From positions 10,001 to 74,000 of the forward strand of contig QVRM01000414.1 of NCBI GenBank assembly GCA_003439945.1: DNA of 64,000 bases, read 5' to 3'. The notes under the pieces were generated by a model. That model was not told the origin of the DNA. It worked only from the letters and a program-made list of their open reading frames with translations, and made no database searches. Below, piece by piece: positions 1-10,214 of the stretch. Both the position numbers and the translations under genes were made by a program. The first letter of the stretch is position 1; each line of letters opens with the position of its first letter. The stretch is from Dermanyssus gallinae. Lineage: Eukaryota; Arthropoda; Arachnida; Mesostigmata; Dermanyssidae.

Positions 1-374
1 AGAATAGACGCAAAGCTTCCTGTTCTACTTCTTCCTCTTCTTCGCACGCTCTCTTGTGTTCTCTCGTCTTCGGGTTTATATATATATACATATATCACTT
101 TGTTGATCGGCTGCACGTATGTAAGGTTAATTCACGCAGACTTGGCGCATGTTCTCTCCACTCCCTTACCTCCCCCCCCCCCTCCCCCGCGCCATTTACA
201 CACACACCCACAGCCACCCAGGTGTAACAGCGTCTCCCAAGAACAGCATGACATGTCAACTTTCGCCTACTCTCGAATACATGGAGACTGTCGACGTAGA
301 TGATGACGACAACAACATCATCAAAAACAACCATGACCACAACAACAACAACAGCAGCAGCAGCGGACAGTCAC

Positions 375-703
375 TGTTGCATATTGCATATTGGCCGCGG
401 GTTGAATTTTGAATCTTGCGTGCCATGATGATGATGATGATGATCTCTGCTTGTTAGCCACCGCCCGCCCCTGCGCTGTTCGTGCACTGTCACGATCCCG
501 GTCGCCAGCCGTATAAAAGGGATGCGCGCCATTCTATCTACCCTTGTTAGGCCTTGAGCGTTCGGCGTAACGTGCATTCTGCAATCCCTCGGTCCGGCGG
601 CGACCGGGACGTCCGACGGCGTGGCAGCGTGAACGGCGTGAGCGTGGCAGTAATACTGCCCTAGGGTGGTGAGTAAGCTCTTTTGGCTAGCAGGCGCAGG
701 TAG

Positions 704-770
<67 letters not shown>

Positions 771-973
771 TTATTTAGTTGAGTGATCGTTAGATCTAGC
801 GCAGCGGTATTGTTGAGCGTGTACTGTGCGTGAGTTCTGGCGGCGGAACAGCTTAGCGCTAACCGCCGGGACATAGAGTAGAGAGTTGGCTAGGCAATAC
901 CACGATGAGAGGCGGCGCTGCCGTATTGCTCTCTGTCGTATTGTGACATTATAACGAAAATAAATCTGCGTCA
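375..973 (+). mobile_element. Candidate solo LTR
   Basis: A 599-bp segment begins TGTTGC and ends GCGTCA. It is bordered by GTCAC on the left and GTGAC on the right, a 5-bp target duplication with one mismatch. It has a TATA box (TATAAAAGG at 512-520) and a polyadenylation signal (AATAAA at 959-964) in the order expected of an LTR. A (TA)n tract lies at about 706-768. The paralogous block at 8.25-8.86 kb lacks the segment, which supports insertion, although that copy carries about 16 other bases at the site. No internal retroviral genes are present. A GTGAGT donor-like site lies at 669. Confidence 0.5.
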
Positions 974-1089
974 GTGACGGAATCACGGAATCTATTGCAA
1001 TCAGGCCGTCAGGATGCACGGGTATGAGGCGCGACCCCGCCACTCTCGCATCGGTACTTCACGACACTCCGTGCGCAGCTGCAGTTCGC

Positions 1090-1212
1090 TATATAAGGCC
1101 GGGGTCCACAACAGTCCATCCTCTTCACCTGAAGTTATCAGTGAGATCACGAAACTACCCCCGCTATCGTTGTACGGACGATTGAAAAGGAGAACGATCG
1201 ACGAGACCATAC
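1090..1212 (+). promoter_or_regulatory. TATA promoter and noncoding first exon (left copy)
   Basis: CTATATAAGG at about 1090-1099 is followed some 25 bases on by a pyrimidine-flanked ACAGTCC (possible initiator). A second TCAGT lies at about 1139. The presumptive exon ends in a good donor, AAT|GTAAGT, at 1213. Downstream copies of the coding exon each start with ATG directly after a TTTCAG acceptor. The simplest model is therefore a noncoding first exon spliced to an ATG-bearing second exon. Transcription is inferred. Confidence 0.45.
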
Positions 1213-1313
1213 TATTAATGTAAGTTACCTACCTATCTGTTCTCAACACTTGGTTGTTGGCTTCACCGTTTTGATTCGACCGCGTTTGATTCTTGTCTAG
1301 CATTGCTGAATAG

Positions 1314-1419
1314 AATTCAGCAGTTTGATCCGCACTGATAGTTGCACTTTTGAAGGTTATATATATATATATATATAACCTTCAAAAGTACAACTATCAG
1401 TGCGGATCAAACTGCTGAA

Positions 1420-1425
<6 letters not shown>
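1314..1425. repeat. Perfect-looking hairpin around a TA core
   Basis: About 45 bases reading GAATTCAGCAGTTTGATCC and onward are repeated in inverted orientation after a short (TA)n core, giving arms of about 45-50 bp with at most a base or two of mismatch. The paralogous place at 8,815-8,860 has only one arm running into (TA)n, so the foldback formed after, or was lost since, the duplication. Confidence 0.85.
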
Positions 1426-1467
<42 letters not shown>

Positions 1468-1517
1468 GTCGTGTTTGAGGTTGTACCACTTTTTTGAGAT
1501 CAAGGAGCAAATTCTTC

Positions 1518-1563
<46 letters not shown>

Positions 1564-1567
<4 letters not shown>

Positions 1568-2385
1568 CACTGATTCTAAATAGTATATAGTTAAAATTTC
1601 TATATTTCAATATTGCGGGCTTAAGATTAATTTCTGGTCTGTTTGATACTAATGTGTGTTGTCTGCATTTCAGATGCCACAGTCATTGTCTTTGAAATTC
1701 CGTGTTGTCCTTAAGCGAAAGTTGGCAAACTGTCTACGCACGTATGGACGAGACTGGGTGACTCCAGAAGAATTTGAAAACTTTTTCAACCGTGAGAACG
1801 CGAAAAAGGCTACTCTTCGCTCGATACTAAGCACATGACCCGGGACGAATTTTTTGCAAGGCTTGAAGGCGTATTCGCTGTCAAAACGGACCAGAATGGT
1901 ACTGTTAAGAAAATCTTCGAGGCTGGCATGGGCGCATCCAGAGTGCAGAGAAGCCCAACATCAACCGCCGGCCTGTTGCCTCTTCCACCGGCAATTAGAC
2001 TACGGAACAATGGGGAGCTGAGTACAAGGTGTTTACCAATTGATGACCTGATTGTTTACCTGCGGAAGATGAATCTGAGATTCCAGGGTCGGACCATATC
2101 TATCAACGAATACTTGGAGGTCAACCGCCATTTTGGAAAATATATTATCTCTCTCCATATATATATATATTTTTTTTTGTATTGTTACTGTTTGTTGATT
2201 TACATACGTAGCATACGGGGGAGTCAATTTTACTAATGGGGTGTAGGTATTGCTGGAAGCGGCCACCGTGGCCTGTTAGCGGTTGCGCGAATGGACAGTT
2301 AAGTGAGTCGTGTTTGAGGCTGTACCATTTTTTGAGATCAAGCAGCAAATTCTTCCTACATATATATATATATATATATATATAT
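1564..2385 (+). pseudogene. Array unit 1: LOTUS-like exon, frameshifted
   Basis: The acceptor ends at 1673 and the ATG is at 1674. The first about 54 coding bases of the family are missing, apparently by a deletion between two CAG trinucleotides. The LOTUS-like reading (GRDWVTPEEFENFFNRENA) then stops at about 1838 because one base is missing in the A-run after GAGAACGCG. The rest of the domain (MTRDEFFARLEGVFAV) continues in another frame from 1835 and stays open to 2236 through a second conserved-looking stretch (DDLIVYLRKMNLRFQGRTI). Not functional as it stands. Confidence 0.6.
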
Positions 2386-2879
2386 GAAACACTGATTCTA
2401 AATAGTATATAGTTAAAATTTCTATATTTCAATATTGCGGGCTTAAGATTAATTTCTGGTCTGTTTGATACTAATGTGTGTTGTCTGCATTTCAGATGCC
2501 ACAGTCATTGCCTTTGAAATTCCGGCAATTAGACTACGGAACAATAGGGAGCTGAGTACAAGGTGTTTACCAATTAATGACCTGATTGTTTACCTGCGGA
2601 AGATAAATCTGAGATTCCAGGGTCGGATCATATCTATCAACGAATACTTGGAGGTCAACCGCCATTTTGGAAAATATATTATTTCTTTCCATATATATAT
2701 TTTTTATTGTTACTGTTTGTTGATTTACATATGTAGCATACGGGGGAGTCCATTTTGCTAATGGGGTGTAGGTATTGCTGAAAGCGGTCACTGTGGCCTG
2801 TTAGCGGTTGCGCGAATGGACAGTTAAGTGAGTCGTGTTTGAGATTGTACCATTTTTTGAGATCAAGAAGCAAATTCTT

Positions 2880-2944
<65 letters not shown>
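2386..2944 (+). pseudogene. Array unit 2: short unit, LOTUS core deleted
   Basis: After the acceptor and ATG (2496), the sequence jumps from AAATTCCG straight to GCAATTAGACTACGG, losing the roughly 310 bases that hold the LOTUS-like core. The junction has CCG at both ends in the long units, which is consistent with a microhomology deletion. The remaining frame (2465-2761) covers only the downstream segment with DDLIVYLRKINLRFQG. It ends in a 60-bp (TA)n tract. Confidence 0.6.
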
Positions 2945-2947
<3 letters not shown>

Positions 2948-3785
2948 TCAGTGATTCTAAATAGTATATAGTTAAATTTTCTATATTTGAATATTGCGGG
3001 CTTAAGATTAATTAAAAGCAGTCTGTTTGATACTGATGTGTGTTGTCTGCATTTCAGATGTTGCAGTACAAGGAACGGCCTCATCCGGATTTAGTTCGGA
3101 AATGCGCTGCGCAATCAGTGCCTGAGAAATTCCGTGTGTCCTTAAGCAAACACTGGCAAACTGTCTGCGCACGTATGGACGAGACTGGGTGACTCCTGAA
3201 GAATTTGAGAACTTTTTCAACCGTGAGAACGCGAAAAAGGCTACTCTTCGCTCGATACTAAGCACATGACCCGGGACGAATTTTTTGCAAGGCTTGAAGG
3301 CGTATTCGCTGTCAAAACGGACCAGCATGGTACTGTTAAGAAAATCTTCGAGGCTGGCATGGGCGCATCCAGAGTACAGAGAAGCCCAACATCAACCGCC
3401 GGCCTGTTGCCTCTTCCACCGGCAATTAGACTACGGAACAATGGGGAGCTGAGTACAAGGTGTTTACCAATTGATGACCTGATTGTTTACCTGCGGAAGA
3501 TGAATCTGAGATTCCAGGGTCGGACCATATCTATCAACGAATACTTGGAGGTCAACCGCCATTTTGGAAAATATATTATCTCTCTCCATATATATATATA
3601 TATTTGTTTGTATTGTTACTGTTTGTTGATTTACATATGTAGCATACGGGGGAGTCAATTTTACTAATGGGGTGTAGGTATTGCTGGAAGCGGCCACCGT
3701 GGCCTGTTAGCGGTTGCGCGAATGGACAGTTAAGTGAGCCGTGTTTGAGGCTGTACCATTTTTTGAGATCAAGCAGCAAATTCTT

Positions 3786-3822
<37 letters not shown>
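2945..3822 (+). pseudogene. Array unit 3: long unit with two frameshifts
   Basis: It has the full N-terminal coding start (MLQYKERPHPDLVRK) at 3058. It lacks one T in CCGTGTGTCC (CCGTGTTGTCC in units 1, 8 and 9) and one G in the A-run after GAGAACGCG. Both losses are shared with unit 5, showing they predate the amplification. An open frame of 133 codons (3266-3667) covers the C-terminal part. Confidence 0.6.
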
Positions 3823-3826
<4 letters not shown>

Positions 3827-4316
3827 CACTGATTCTAAATAGTATATAGTTAAAATTTCTATATTTCAATATTGCGGGCTTAAGATTAATTTCTGGTCTG
3901 TTTGATACTAATGTGTGTTGTCTGCATTTCAGATGCCACAGTCATTGCCTTTGAAATTCCGGCAATTAGACTACGGAACAATAGGGAGCTGAGTACAAGG
4001 TGTTTACCAATTAATGACCTGATTGTTTACCTGCGGAAGATGAATCTGAGATTCCAGGGTCGGATCATATCTATCAACGAATACTTGGAGGTCAACCGCC
4101 ATTTTGGAAAATATATTATTTCTTTCCATATATATATTTTTTATTGTTACTGTTTGTTGATTTACATATGTAGCATACGGGGGAGTCCATTTTGCTAATG
4201 GGGTGTAGGTATTGCTGAAAGCGGTCACTGTGGCCTGTTAGCGGTTGCGCGAATGGACAGTTAAGTGAGTCGTGTTTGAGATTGTACCATTTTTTGAGAT
4301 CAAGAAGCAAATTCTT

Positions 4317-4347
<31 letters not shown>
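3823..4347 (+). pseudogene. Array unit 4: short unit
   Basis: Near-identical to unit 2, with the ATG at 3933 and the same deletion of the LOTUS-like core. The remaining frame runs 3902-4198. Confidence 0.6.
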
Positions 4348-4350
<3 letters not shown>

Positions 4351-5207
4351 TTAGTGATTCTAAATACTATATAGTTAAATTTTCTATATTTGAATATTGC
4401 GGGCTTAAGATTAATTAAAAGCAGTCTGTTTGATACTGATGTGTGTTGTCTGCATTTCAGATGTTGCAGTACAAGGAACGGCCTCATCCGGATTTAGTTC
4501 GGAAATGCGCTGCGCAATCAGTGCCTGAGAAATTCCGTGTGTCCTTAAGCAAACACTGGCAAACTGTCTGCGCACGTATGGACGAGACTGGGTGACTCCT
4601 GAAGAATTTGAGAACTTTTTCAACCGTGAGAACGCGAAAAAGGCTACTCTTCGCTCGATACTAAGCACATGACCCGGGACGAATTTTTTGCAAGGCTTGA
4701 AGGCGTATTCGCTGTCAAAACGGACCAGAATGGTACTGTTAAGAAAATCTTCGAGGCTGGCATGGGCGCATCCAGAGTACAGAGAAGCCCAACATCAACC
4801 GCCGGCCTGTTGCCTCTTCCACCGGCAATTAGACTACGGAACAATGGGGAGCTGAGTACAAGGTGTTTACCAATTGATGACCTGATTGGTTACCTGCGGA
4901 AGATGAATCTGAGATTCCAGGGTCGGACCATATCTATCAACGAATACTTGGAGGTCAACCGCCATTTTGGAAAATATATTATCTCTCTCCATATATATAT
5001 ATTTTTTTTTGTATTGTTACTGTTTGTTGATTTACATATGTAGCATACGGGGGAGTCAATTTTACTAATGGGGTGTAGGTATTGCTGGAAGCGGCCACCG
5101 TGGCCTGTTAGCGGTTGCGCGAATGGACAGTTAAGTGAGCCGTGTTTGAGGCTGTACCATTTTTTGAGATCAAGCAGCAAATTCTTCCTATATATATATA
5201 TATATAT
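4348..5207 (+). pseudogene. Array unit 5: long unit with two frameshifts
   Basis: Near-identical to unit 3, with the ATG at 4461 and the same two single-base losses. The C-terminal frame runs 4669-5043. Confidence 0.6.
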
Positions 5208-5728
5208 GAAACACTGATTCTAAATAGTATATAGTTAGAATTTCTATATTTCAATATTGCGGGCTTAAGATTAATTTCTGGTCTGTTTGATACTAATGTG
5301 TGTTGTCTGCATTTCAGATGCCGCAGTCATTGCCTTTGAAATTCCGGCAATTAGACTACGGAACAATAGGGAGCTGAGTACAAGGTGTTTACCAATTAAT
5401 GACCTGATTGTTTACCTGCGGAAGATGAATCTGAGATTCCAGGGTCGGATCATATCTATCAACGAATACTTGGAGGTCAACCACCATTTTGGAAAATATA
5501 TTATTTCTTTCCATATATATATTTTTTATTGTTACTGTTTGTTGATTTACATATGTAGCATACGGGGGAGTCCATTTTGCTAATGGGGTGTAGGTATTGC
5601 TGAAAGCGGTCACTGTGGCCTGTTAGCGGTTGCGCGAATGGACAGTTAAGTGAGTCGTGTTTGAGATTGTACTATTTTTTGAGATCAAGAAGCAAATTCT
5701 TCTTATATATATATATATATATATATAT
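5208..5728 (+). pseudogene. Array unit 6: short unit
   Basis: Near-identical to units 2 and 4. The ATG at 5318 is followed by CCGCAG rather than CCACAG. The LOTUS-like core is deleted at the same junction. Confidence 0.6.
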
Positions 5729-6586
5729 GCATTAGTGACTCTAAATAGTATATAGTTAAATTTTCTATATTTGAATATTGCGGGCTTAAGATGAATTAAA
5801 AGCAGTCTGTCTGATACTGATGTGTGTTGTCTGCATTTCAGATGTTGCAGTACAAGGAACGGCCTCATCCGGATTTAGTTCGGAAATGCGCTGCGCAATC
5901 AGTGCCTGAGAAATTCCGTGTGTCCTTAAGCAAACACTGGCAAACTGTCTGCGCACGTATGGACGAGACTGGGTGACTCCTGAAGAATTTGAGAACTTTT
6001 TTAACCGTGAGAACGCGGAAGAAGGCCACTCTTCGCTCGATATTAAGCACATGACCCGGGACGAGTTTTTTGCGGTGATTGAAGACGTATTCGCTGCCAA
6101 AACAGACCAAAATGGCACAGTAAAAAAGTCTTCGAGGCAAGCATGGGTACATCAGAAACGCCCTACATCGCCCTGTCTGCCGAAAGCTGCCCCATCCGGT
6201 CCGACATCGGGGGATATGGTAATCATATCACGAATATACTGAGGCACCAACAATGTTCTCTGTAAAGTGTACATTCCTGTTGTTTTCTGTGGATGTTTAC
6301 CGTTGTACTAAGTTTTCGAGTTAGAAGACACGGAATTACCTCCAGAGCCTTTGATGGATTTATATACGACTAACAGTCCAACAGGCGTTAGTAATTTCAC
6401 TCTGACTTCTAAACAAGGCATTTCCGGCCTCCCATTCAATTGGGAAGGATTCGAACAAGCTCCACCACTACTTCAGATATGACGACTAAATTTAGGAACA
6501 TTCTGTATTTATTATGTTTATAGTGTCATATATTGGTTTCATTGAAGGCAATGTCTTTTTTTAAATATATTAAAAAAGGAAGAAAT
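5729..6586 (+). pseudogene. Array unit 7: long unit with possible second exon
   Basis: The ATG is at 5842. It shares the CCGTGTGTCC frameshift of units 3 and 5 but keeps the second frame (NRENAEEGHSSLDIKHMTRD), so an open stretch runs 5973-6242. The coding part ends at GGGGATATG|GTAATC (about 6217), a possible donor. A further open stretch at 6313-6483 (DTELPPEPLMDLYTTN to a TGA) has coding-like composition and may be the remnant of the next exon. The other units lack it, so unit 7 may preserve more of the ancestral gene. Confidence 0.5.
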
Positions 6587-7140
6587 GCAACACTAATTCT
6601 AAATAGTATATAGTAAAATTTCTATATATAAATATTGCGGGCTTAAATTTAATTTCTGATCTGTTCGATACTGATTGTGTTGTCTGCGTTTCAGATGTTG
6701 CAGTACAAAAAACGGCCTCATCTGGATTTAGTTCGGAAATACGCTGCGCAGTCAGTGCCTGAGAAATTCCGTGTTGTCCTTAAGCAAAAACTGGCAGACT
6801 ATCTGCGCACATGTGGACGAGACTGGGTGACTCCCGAAGAATTCGAAAACTTTTTTAACGGTGAGAATGCAGATAAAGGCCAAAGGCCGCTCGATACTAA
6901 GCACATGACTCGGGACGAATTTTTTGCAAGGCTTGAAGATGTATTCGCTGTCGAAACAGACCAAAATGGTACTGTAAAAAAAGTTTCGAGGCAAGCATGG
7001 GTACATCCAGGGTGCATCAGAAACGCCCTACATCGCCCGGTGTGCGGAAAGCTGCCCCATCGGGGCCGACATCGGGGGATATGTGTGTGTTTGAGGCTGT
7101 ACCATTTTTTGAGATCAGGGAGCAATTTCTTTCTTTCTTT

Positions 7141-7214
<74 letters not shown>
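6587..7214 (+). pseudogene. Array unit 8: best-preserved LOTUS-like exon
   Basis: From the ATG at 6695 the frame is open through the whole LOTUS-like region: MLQYKKRPHLDLVRKYAAQS, then RVVLKQKLADYLRTCGRDWV, TPEEFENFFNGE, and MTRDEFFARLEDVFAVE with TDQNGTVKK. This resembles a winged-helix OST-HTH/LOTUS fold: a helix pair, TPEEF, then an L..VF.V strand and a G turn. After VKK the frame shifts by one base at about 6,978 relative to unit 1 and reads into (TA)n. LOTUS domains bind Vasa-type helicases or RNA in germ granules. The family call is an inference from spacing and from the Tudor domain of the related locus at 10.9 kb. Confidence 0.5.
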
Positions 7215-7215
<1 letters not shown>

Positions 7216-7560
7216 TAAACACTGATTATAAATAGTATATAGTTAACATTTCTATATTTAAATATTGCGGGCTTAAGAATAAATTCTGGTCTGTTTGATA
7301 CTAATGTGTGTTGTCTGCATTTCAGATGTTGCAGTACAAGGAACGGCCTCATCCGGATTTAGTTCGGAAATACGCTGCACAGTCAGTGTCTGTGAAATTC
7401 CGCGTTGTCCTTAAGCAAAAACTGGCAAACGGTCTGCGCACGTATGGGCGAGACTGGGTGACTCCCGAAGAATTTGAAAACGTGTTTAACCGTGAGAACG
7501 CGGAAAAAGGCTACTCTCACCCGAACGAACCTTTTAAACAAAACTATGTTGATGCGTCTA
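7215..7560 (+). pseudogene. Array unit 9: truncated terminal unit
   Basis: The ATG is at 7326. The reading MLQYKERPHPDLVRKYAAQS continues to NRENAEKGYSH, then homology to the other units stops at about 7518 and unrelated sequence follows. This is the right-hand edge of the array. Confidence 0.6.
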
Positions 7561-7591
7561 AGGTCACTTGACCGTATAGACGACTCGTTCA

Positions 7592-7957
7592 TTGCCAAGA
7601 AGGCTGTATACCAGATTGGGCTGTGCGCGAACAATCTGGTTCGCTTGCTTAACTAATATTTGGCGGGAATGGGGTCGTAGCATTTATGTTGTGAACACGA
7701 ATATGAGTCTAGGAGATAAAAGACAGAATCATCTAATCAAGTTCAATGCCCTCGATAAGGCTCTTGCCTCATATGAAGGCGTCAATGCTTCTATATTTGT
7801 GCATAAACACCTCCGGAAAGGCGCGGTCGGTGCAGCGGTTATGCACAAATTTCCAGGTTTGTACTTTGTGATATTGCCAATGTTTAGGTGGCTACGTTTT
7901 CCATTTGCGCGTGATTTGGGCGGCACTCGAAGGGCTTCCATTTTATGGGGGCAGTAG
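7592..7957 (+). other. Unrecognised open frame beyond the array
   Basis: A frame of about 120 codons with ordinary amino-acid composition lies between the array and the right promoter copy. An internal ATG starts MSLGDKRQNHLIKFNALDKA. I do not recognise it, and no splice or promoter signal is obvious. It may be chance or a decayed mobile-element segment. Confidence 0.15.
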
Positions 7958-8249
7958 ATAGGTGGGGACGTTTTTTTTTGCATGTACAATAATGAATTTA
8001 GAAGGCAAGATAATTGTGTTTAAATGCGGCCACATAGGCATATAGCATTTGTATGTGGGCCTTTAACAATATATCCTACAAAATGTTCAAACACAGAACC
8101 CTTCATGAAATTGAGCTCCTGTGATTTTAATATCTTTTGAGGAAACGTCAACTTTACAAGCCTTAAGATTGTTTTTTCGATCATTTGCTATTCATGCACA
8201 CTTGGTGGTTTGTGTTGAACCGAGTTCCCCTACAAACGAAACCGCCGCG

Positions 8250-8860
8250 CATGTTCTCTCCACTCTCCCCCCTGCGCCATTTACACACACACACACACGT
8301 AACAGCGTCTCCGAAGAACAGCATGACATGTCAACTTTCCCTTACTCTCGAATACATAGAGACTGTCGACGTAGACGATGACGTCGATAATGATGACGAC
8401 GACGACAACAACAACATCATCAAAAACAACAATGATCACAACAACAGCAGCTGCCGCTGCAGCTGCAGCAGACAGTTACCTTCAGCCGGTAGAGCATCAC
8501 GGAATCTATTGCGATGGCCGTCAGGATGCGCGGCCCCGCCACTCTCGCATCGATACTTCACGCCACTCCGTGCGCAGCTGCAGTTCGCTATATAAGGCCG
8601 GGGTCCACAACAGTCCATCCTCTTCACCTGAAGTCATCAGTGAGATCACGTGACTACCCCCGCTACCGTTGTACGGACGATTGAAAAGGAGAACGATCAA
8701 CGAGACCATACAATCAATGTACGTTACCTAACTATCTGTTCTCAACACTTGGTCGTGGGCTTCACCGTTTTGATTCGACCGCGTTTGATTCTTGTCTCTA
8801 TCTAGCATTGCTGAATAGAATTCAGCAATTTGATACGCACTGATAGTTGTACTTTTGAAA
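8250..8860 (+). repeat. Right copy of promoter/first-exon block
   Basis: Paralogue of 149-1360 without the candidate LTR. It has CTATATAAGG at about 8589-8598, the same ACAGTCC start-like site, TCAGT at about 8638, and a donor-like AAT|GTACGT at 8720. It lies upstream of the mariner at 8,895 and of the LOTUS/Tudor locus at 10.9 kb, so it could be, or could have been, that gene's own promoter. Confidence 0.75.
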
Positions 8861-8894
<34 letters not shown>

Positions 8895-8896
<2 letters not shown>

Positions 8897-10214
8897 TGTT
8901 CAAAACGTATCGCGACTTTTGTGTTTTTTCAAAAATTATTCATTTATTCATGAATATCTATTTTGTCCCCTTCAAAGTAATCCCCATGAGATATTATACA
9001 CTTGTGCCAACGGTTTTTCCAATCTTCGAAGCACTTCAAAAAAACATTTTTTTTTATCTTGTTCAGCTCCTCCTTCGATGCCGTCTTTATCTCGTCAAGC
9101 GTAGCGTAACGTCGTCCTTTCATGGGCCTCTTCAGTTTACGGAACAAGAAAAAGTCACAGGGGGGCAGATCTGGGGAATACGGTGGCTGCGGCATCATTA
9201 GTGTGTTGTTTTTGGCCAAAAACTCGCGCACAAGCAACGATGTGTGAGCAGGGGCGTTATCGTGGTGCAAAAGCCAATTTTTGTTTTTCCACAAATCCGG
9301 GCGTTTCTGGCGGATTGCTTCGCGCAAATTGCGCATAACTTGCAGGTAATATTCCTTATTGACCGTTCTACCCTGTGGCAAGAACTCATGATGCACCACG
9401 CCCCTGCAATCGAAGAAAACTGTCAGCAAAACTTTCACATTCGACCGAACTTGGCGCGCTTTTTGCGGTCTTGGTTCGTGCGGCAGCTTCCATTGAGATG
9501 ATTGAGCTTTGGTTTCCACGTCATAACCATAAACCCACGATTCGTCACCAGTTATGACCCTCAGGAGCAAATTTGGGTCGTCGCGGACAGAGTCCAACAT
9601 CTCATTAGCAATGTTCATGCGATGCTGTTTTTGGTCGCAATTGAGCAATTTTGGTACGAATTTCGCGGCGACCCGTCTCATGCCCAAATCATTGATAAAA
9701 ATCGAATGGCACGAGCCAATCGATATGTTTAGGTCCTCAGCAACTTCTCTAACGGTGATTCGACGATTGGCCAATACCATTTTCTCCACTTCATTAATTT
9801 TTTTCGTCTGTTGTTGAAGTGCTCGGGCGTCCGGCACGCTCTTCGTCGTTCACATCTTCTCGGCCTTCTGAGAACATTTTGTACCACCGATAAACGTTGC
9901 TTCGGTCCAAGGTAGCTTCTCCGTATGCCACAGTCAACATTCGGAATGCATCCGCGCACTTAATTTAGTTTTTCACACAAAATTTGATACAGGTTCTTTG
10001 ATCCATTTTTTTGAATAGGTAAAAATCGAAGACGATCCAAAACACGTGCAAGCAAAGCAGCTGTCAACAATTAAGTGAACATTCAAAATGGCCGAGCTTG
10101 TCGGCATAGGTGAGGAGACATGAGTACCAACATAACGCCACAAAAAAAATCGAAATTCGAATATACGTAACCCGCGAAAATTCAAAAGTCGCGATAACGA
10201 TTGAACACACCTCG
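8895..10214 (-). mobile_element. Mariner (DD34D) element, copy 1, inactive
   Basis: About 1,320 bp, flanked by TA-rich sequence. The right end carries the inverted repeat ending TTGAACACACCTCG, and the left end starts GGTGTTCAAAACGTATCGCG. The transposase frame at 8,944-9,837 shows GDESWVYGYD, HHDNAPAHTS and YSPDLPPCDFF, the three catalytic aspartates with 34 residues between the last two. Compared with the copy at 39.5 kb it has an extra A in the A-run after CAGACG (a +1 frameshift splitting the frame near 9,800) and a GAA-to-TAA change at about codon 13. It therefore cannot make a full transposase. Confidence 0.93.

Larger units (their letters stand above)
149..1360 (+). repeat. Left copy of duplicated promoter/first-exon block
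   Basis: This block is repeated at about 8,250-8,860. The two copies share a C/A-rich stretch, a GAC/AAC microsatellite, and the stretch from TCACGGAATCTATTGC through the TATA motif to the end of the first-exon candidate. The left copy holds about 600 extra bases (roughly 375-973) that are absent from the right copy and look like an inserted LTR. The two blocks bracket the tandem exon array, so they were probably copied together with, or gave rise to, the array. The homology is seen directly; the direction of duplication is inferred. Confidence 0.8.
1564..7560 (+). repeat. Tandem array of nine exon units with two-unit higher-order repeat
   Basis: Nine units begin with a variant of AACACTGATTCTAAATAGT, followed by an intron end (TGTGTTGTCTGCATTTCAG) and an ATG. 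The ATGs are at 1674, 2496, 3058, 3933, 4461, 5318, 5842, 6695 and 7326. Long and short units alternate in the middle. Long-to-long spacing is 1,403 then 1,381 bp, and short-to-short spacing is 1,437 then 1,385 bp, so a dimer of about 1.4 kb has been amplified. Most units end in a (TA)n tract whose length varies, which accounts for much of the size difference. A degraded fragment of the unit end recurs at 13,379-13,530. Confidence 0.92.

Noticed and set aside
2679..3084. Long frames reading IYIYIY or YIYIYI over (TA)n tracts, here and at many other TA tracts
   Set aside because: TA repeats are open in several frames by composition alone and give alternating Ile-Tyr. They have no start, splice or domain support.
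1564..7560. CRISPR-like array
   Set aside because: Units are long, contain exon and intron sequence, and have no short unique spacers. The sequence is eukaryotic.
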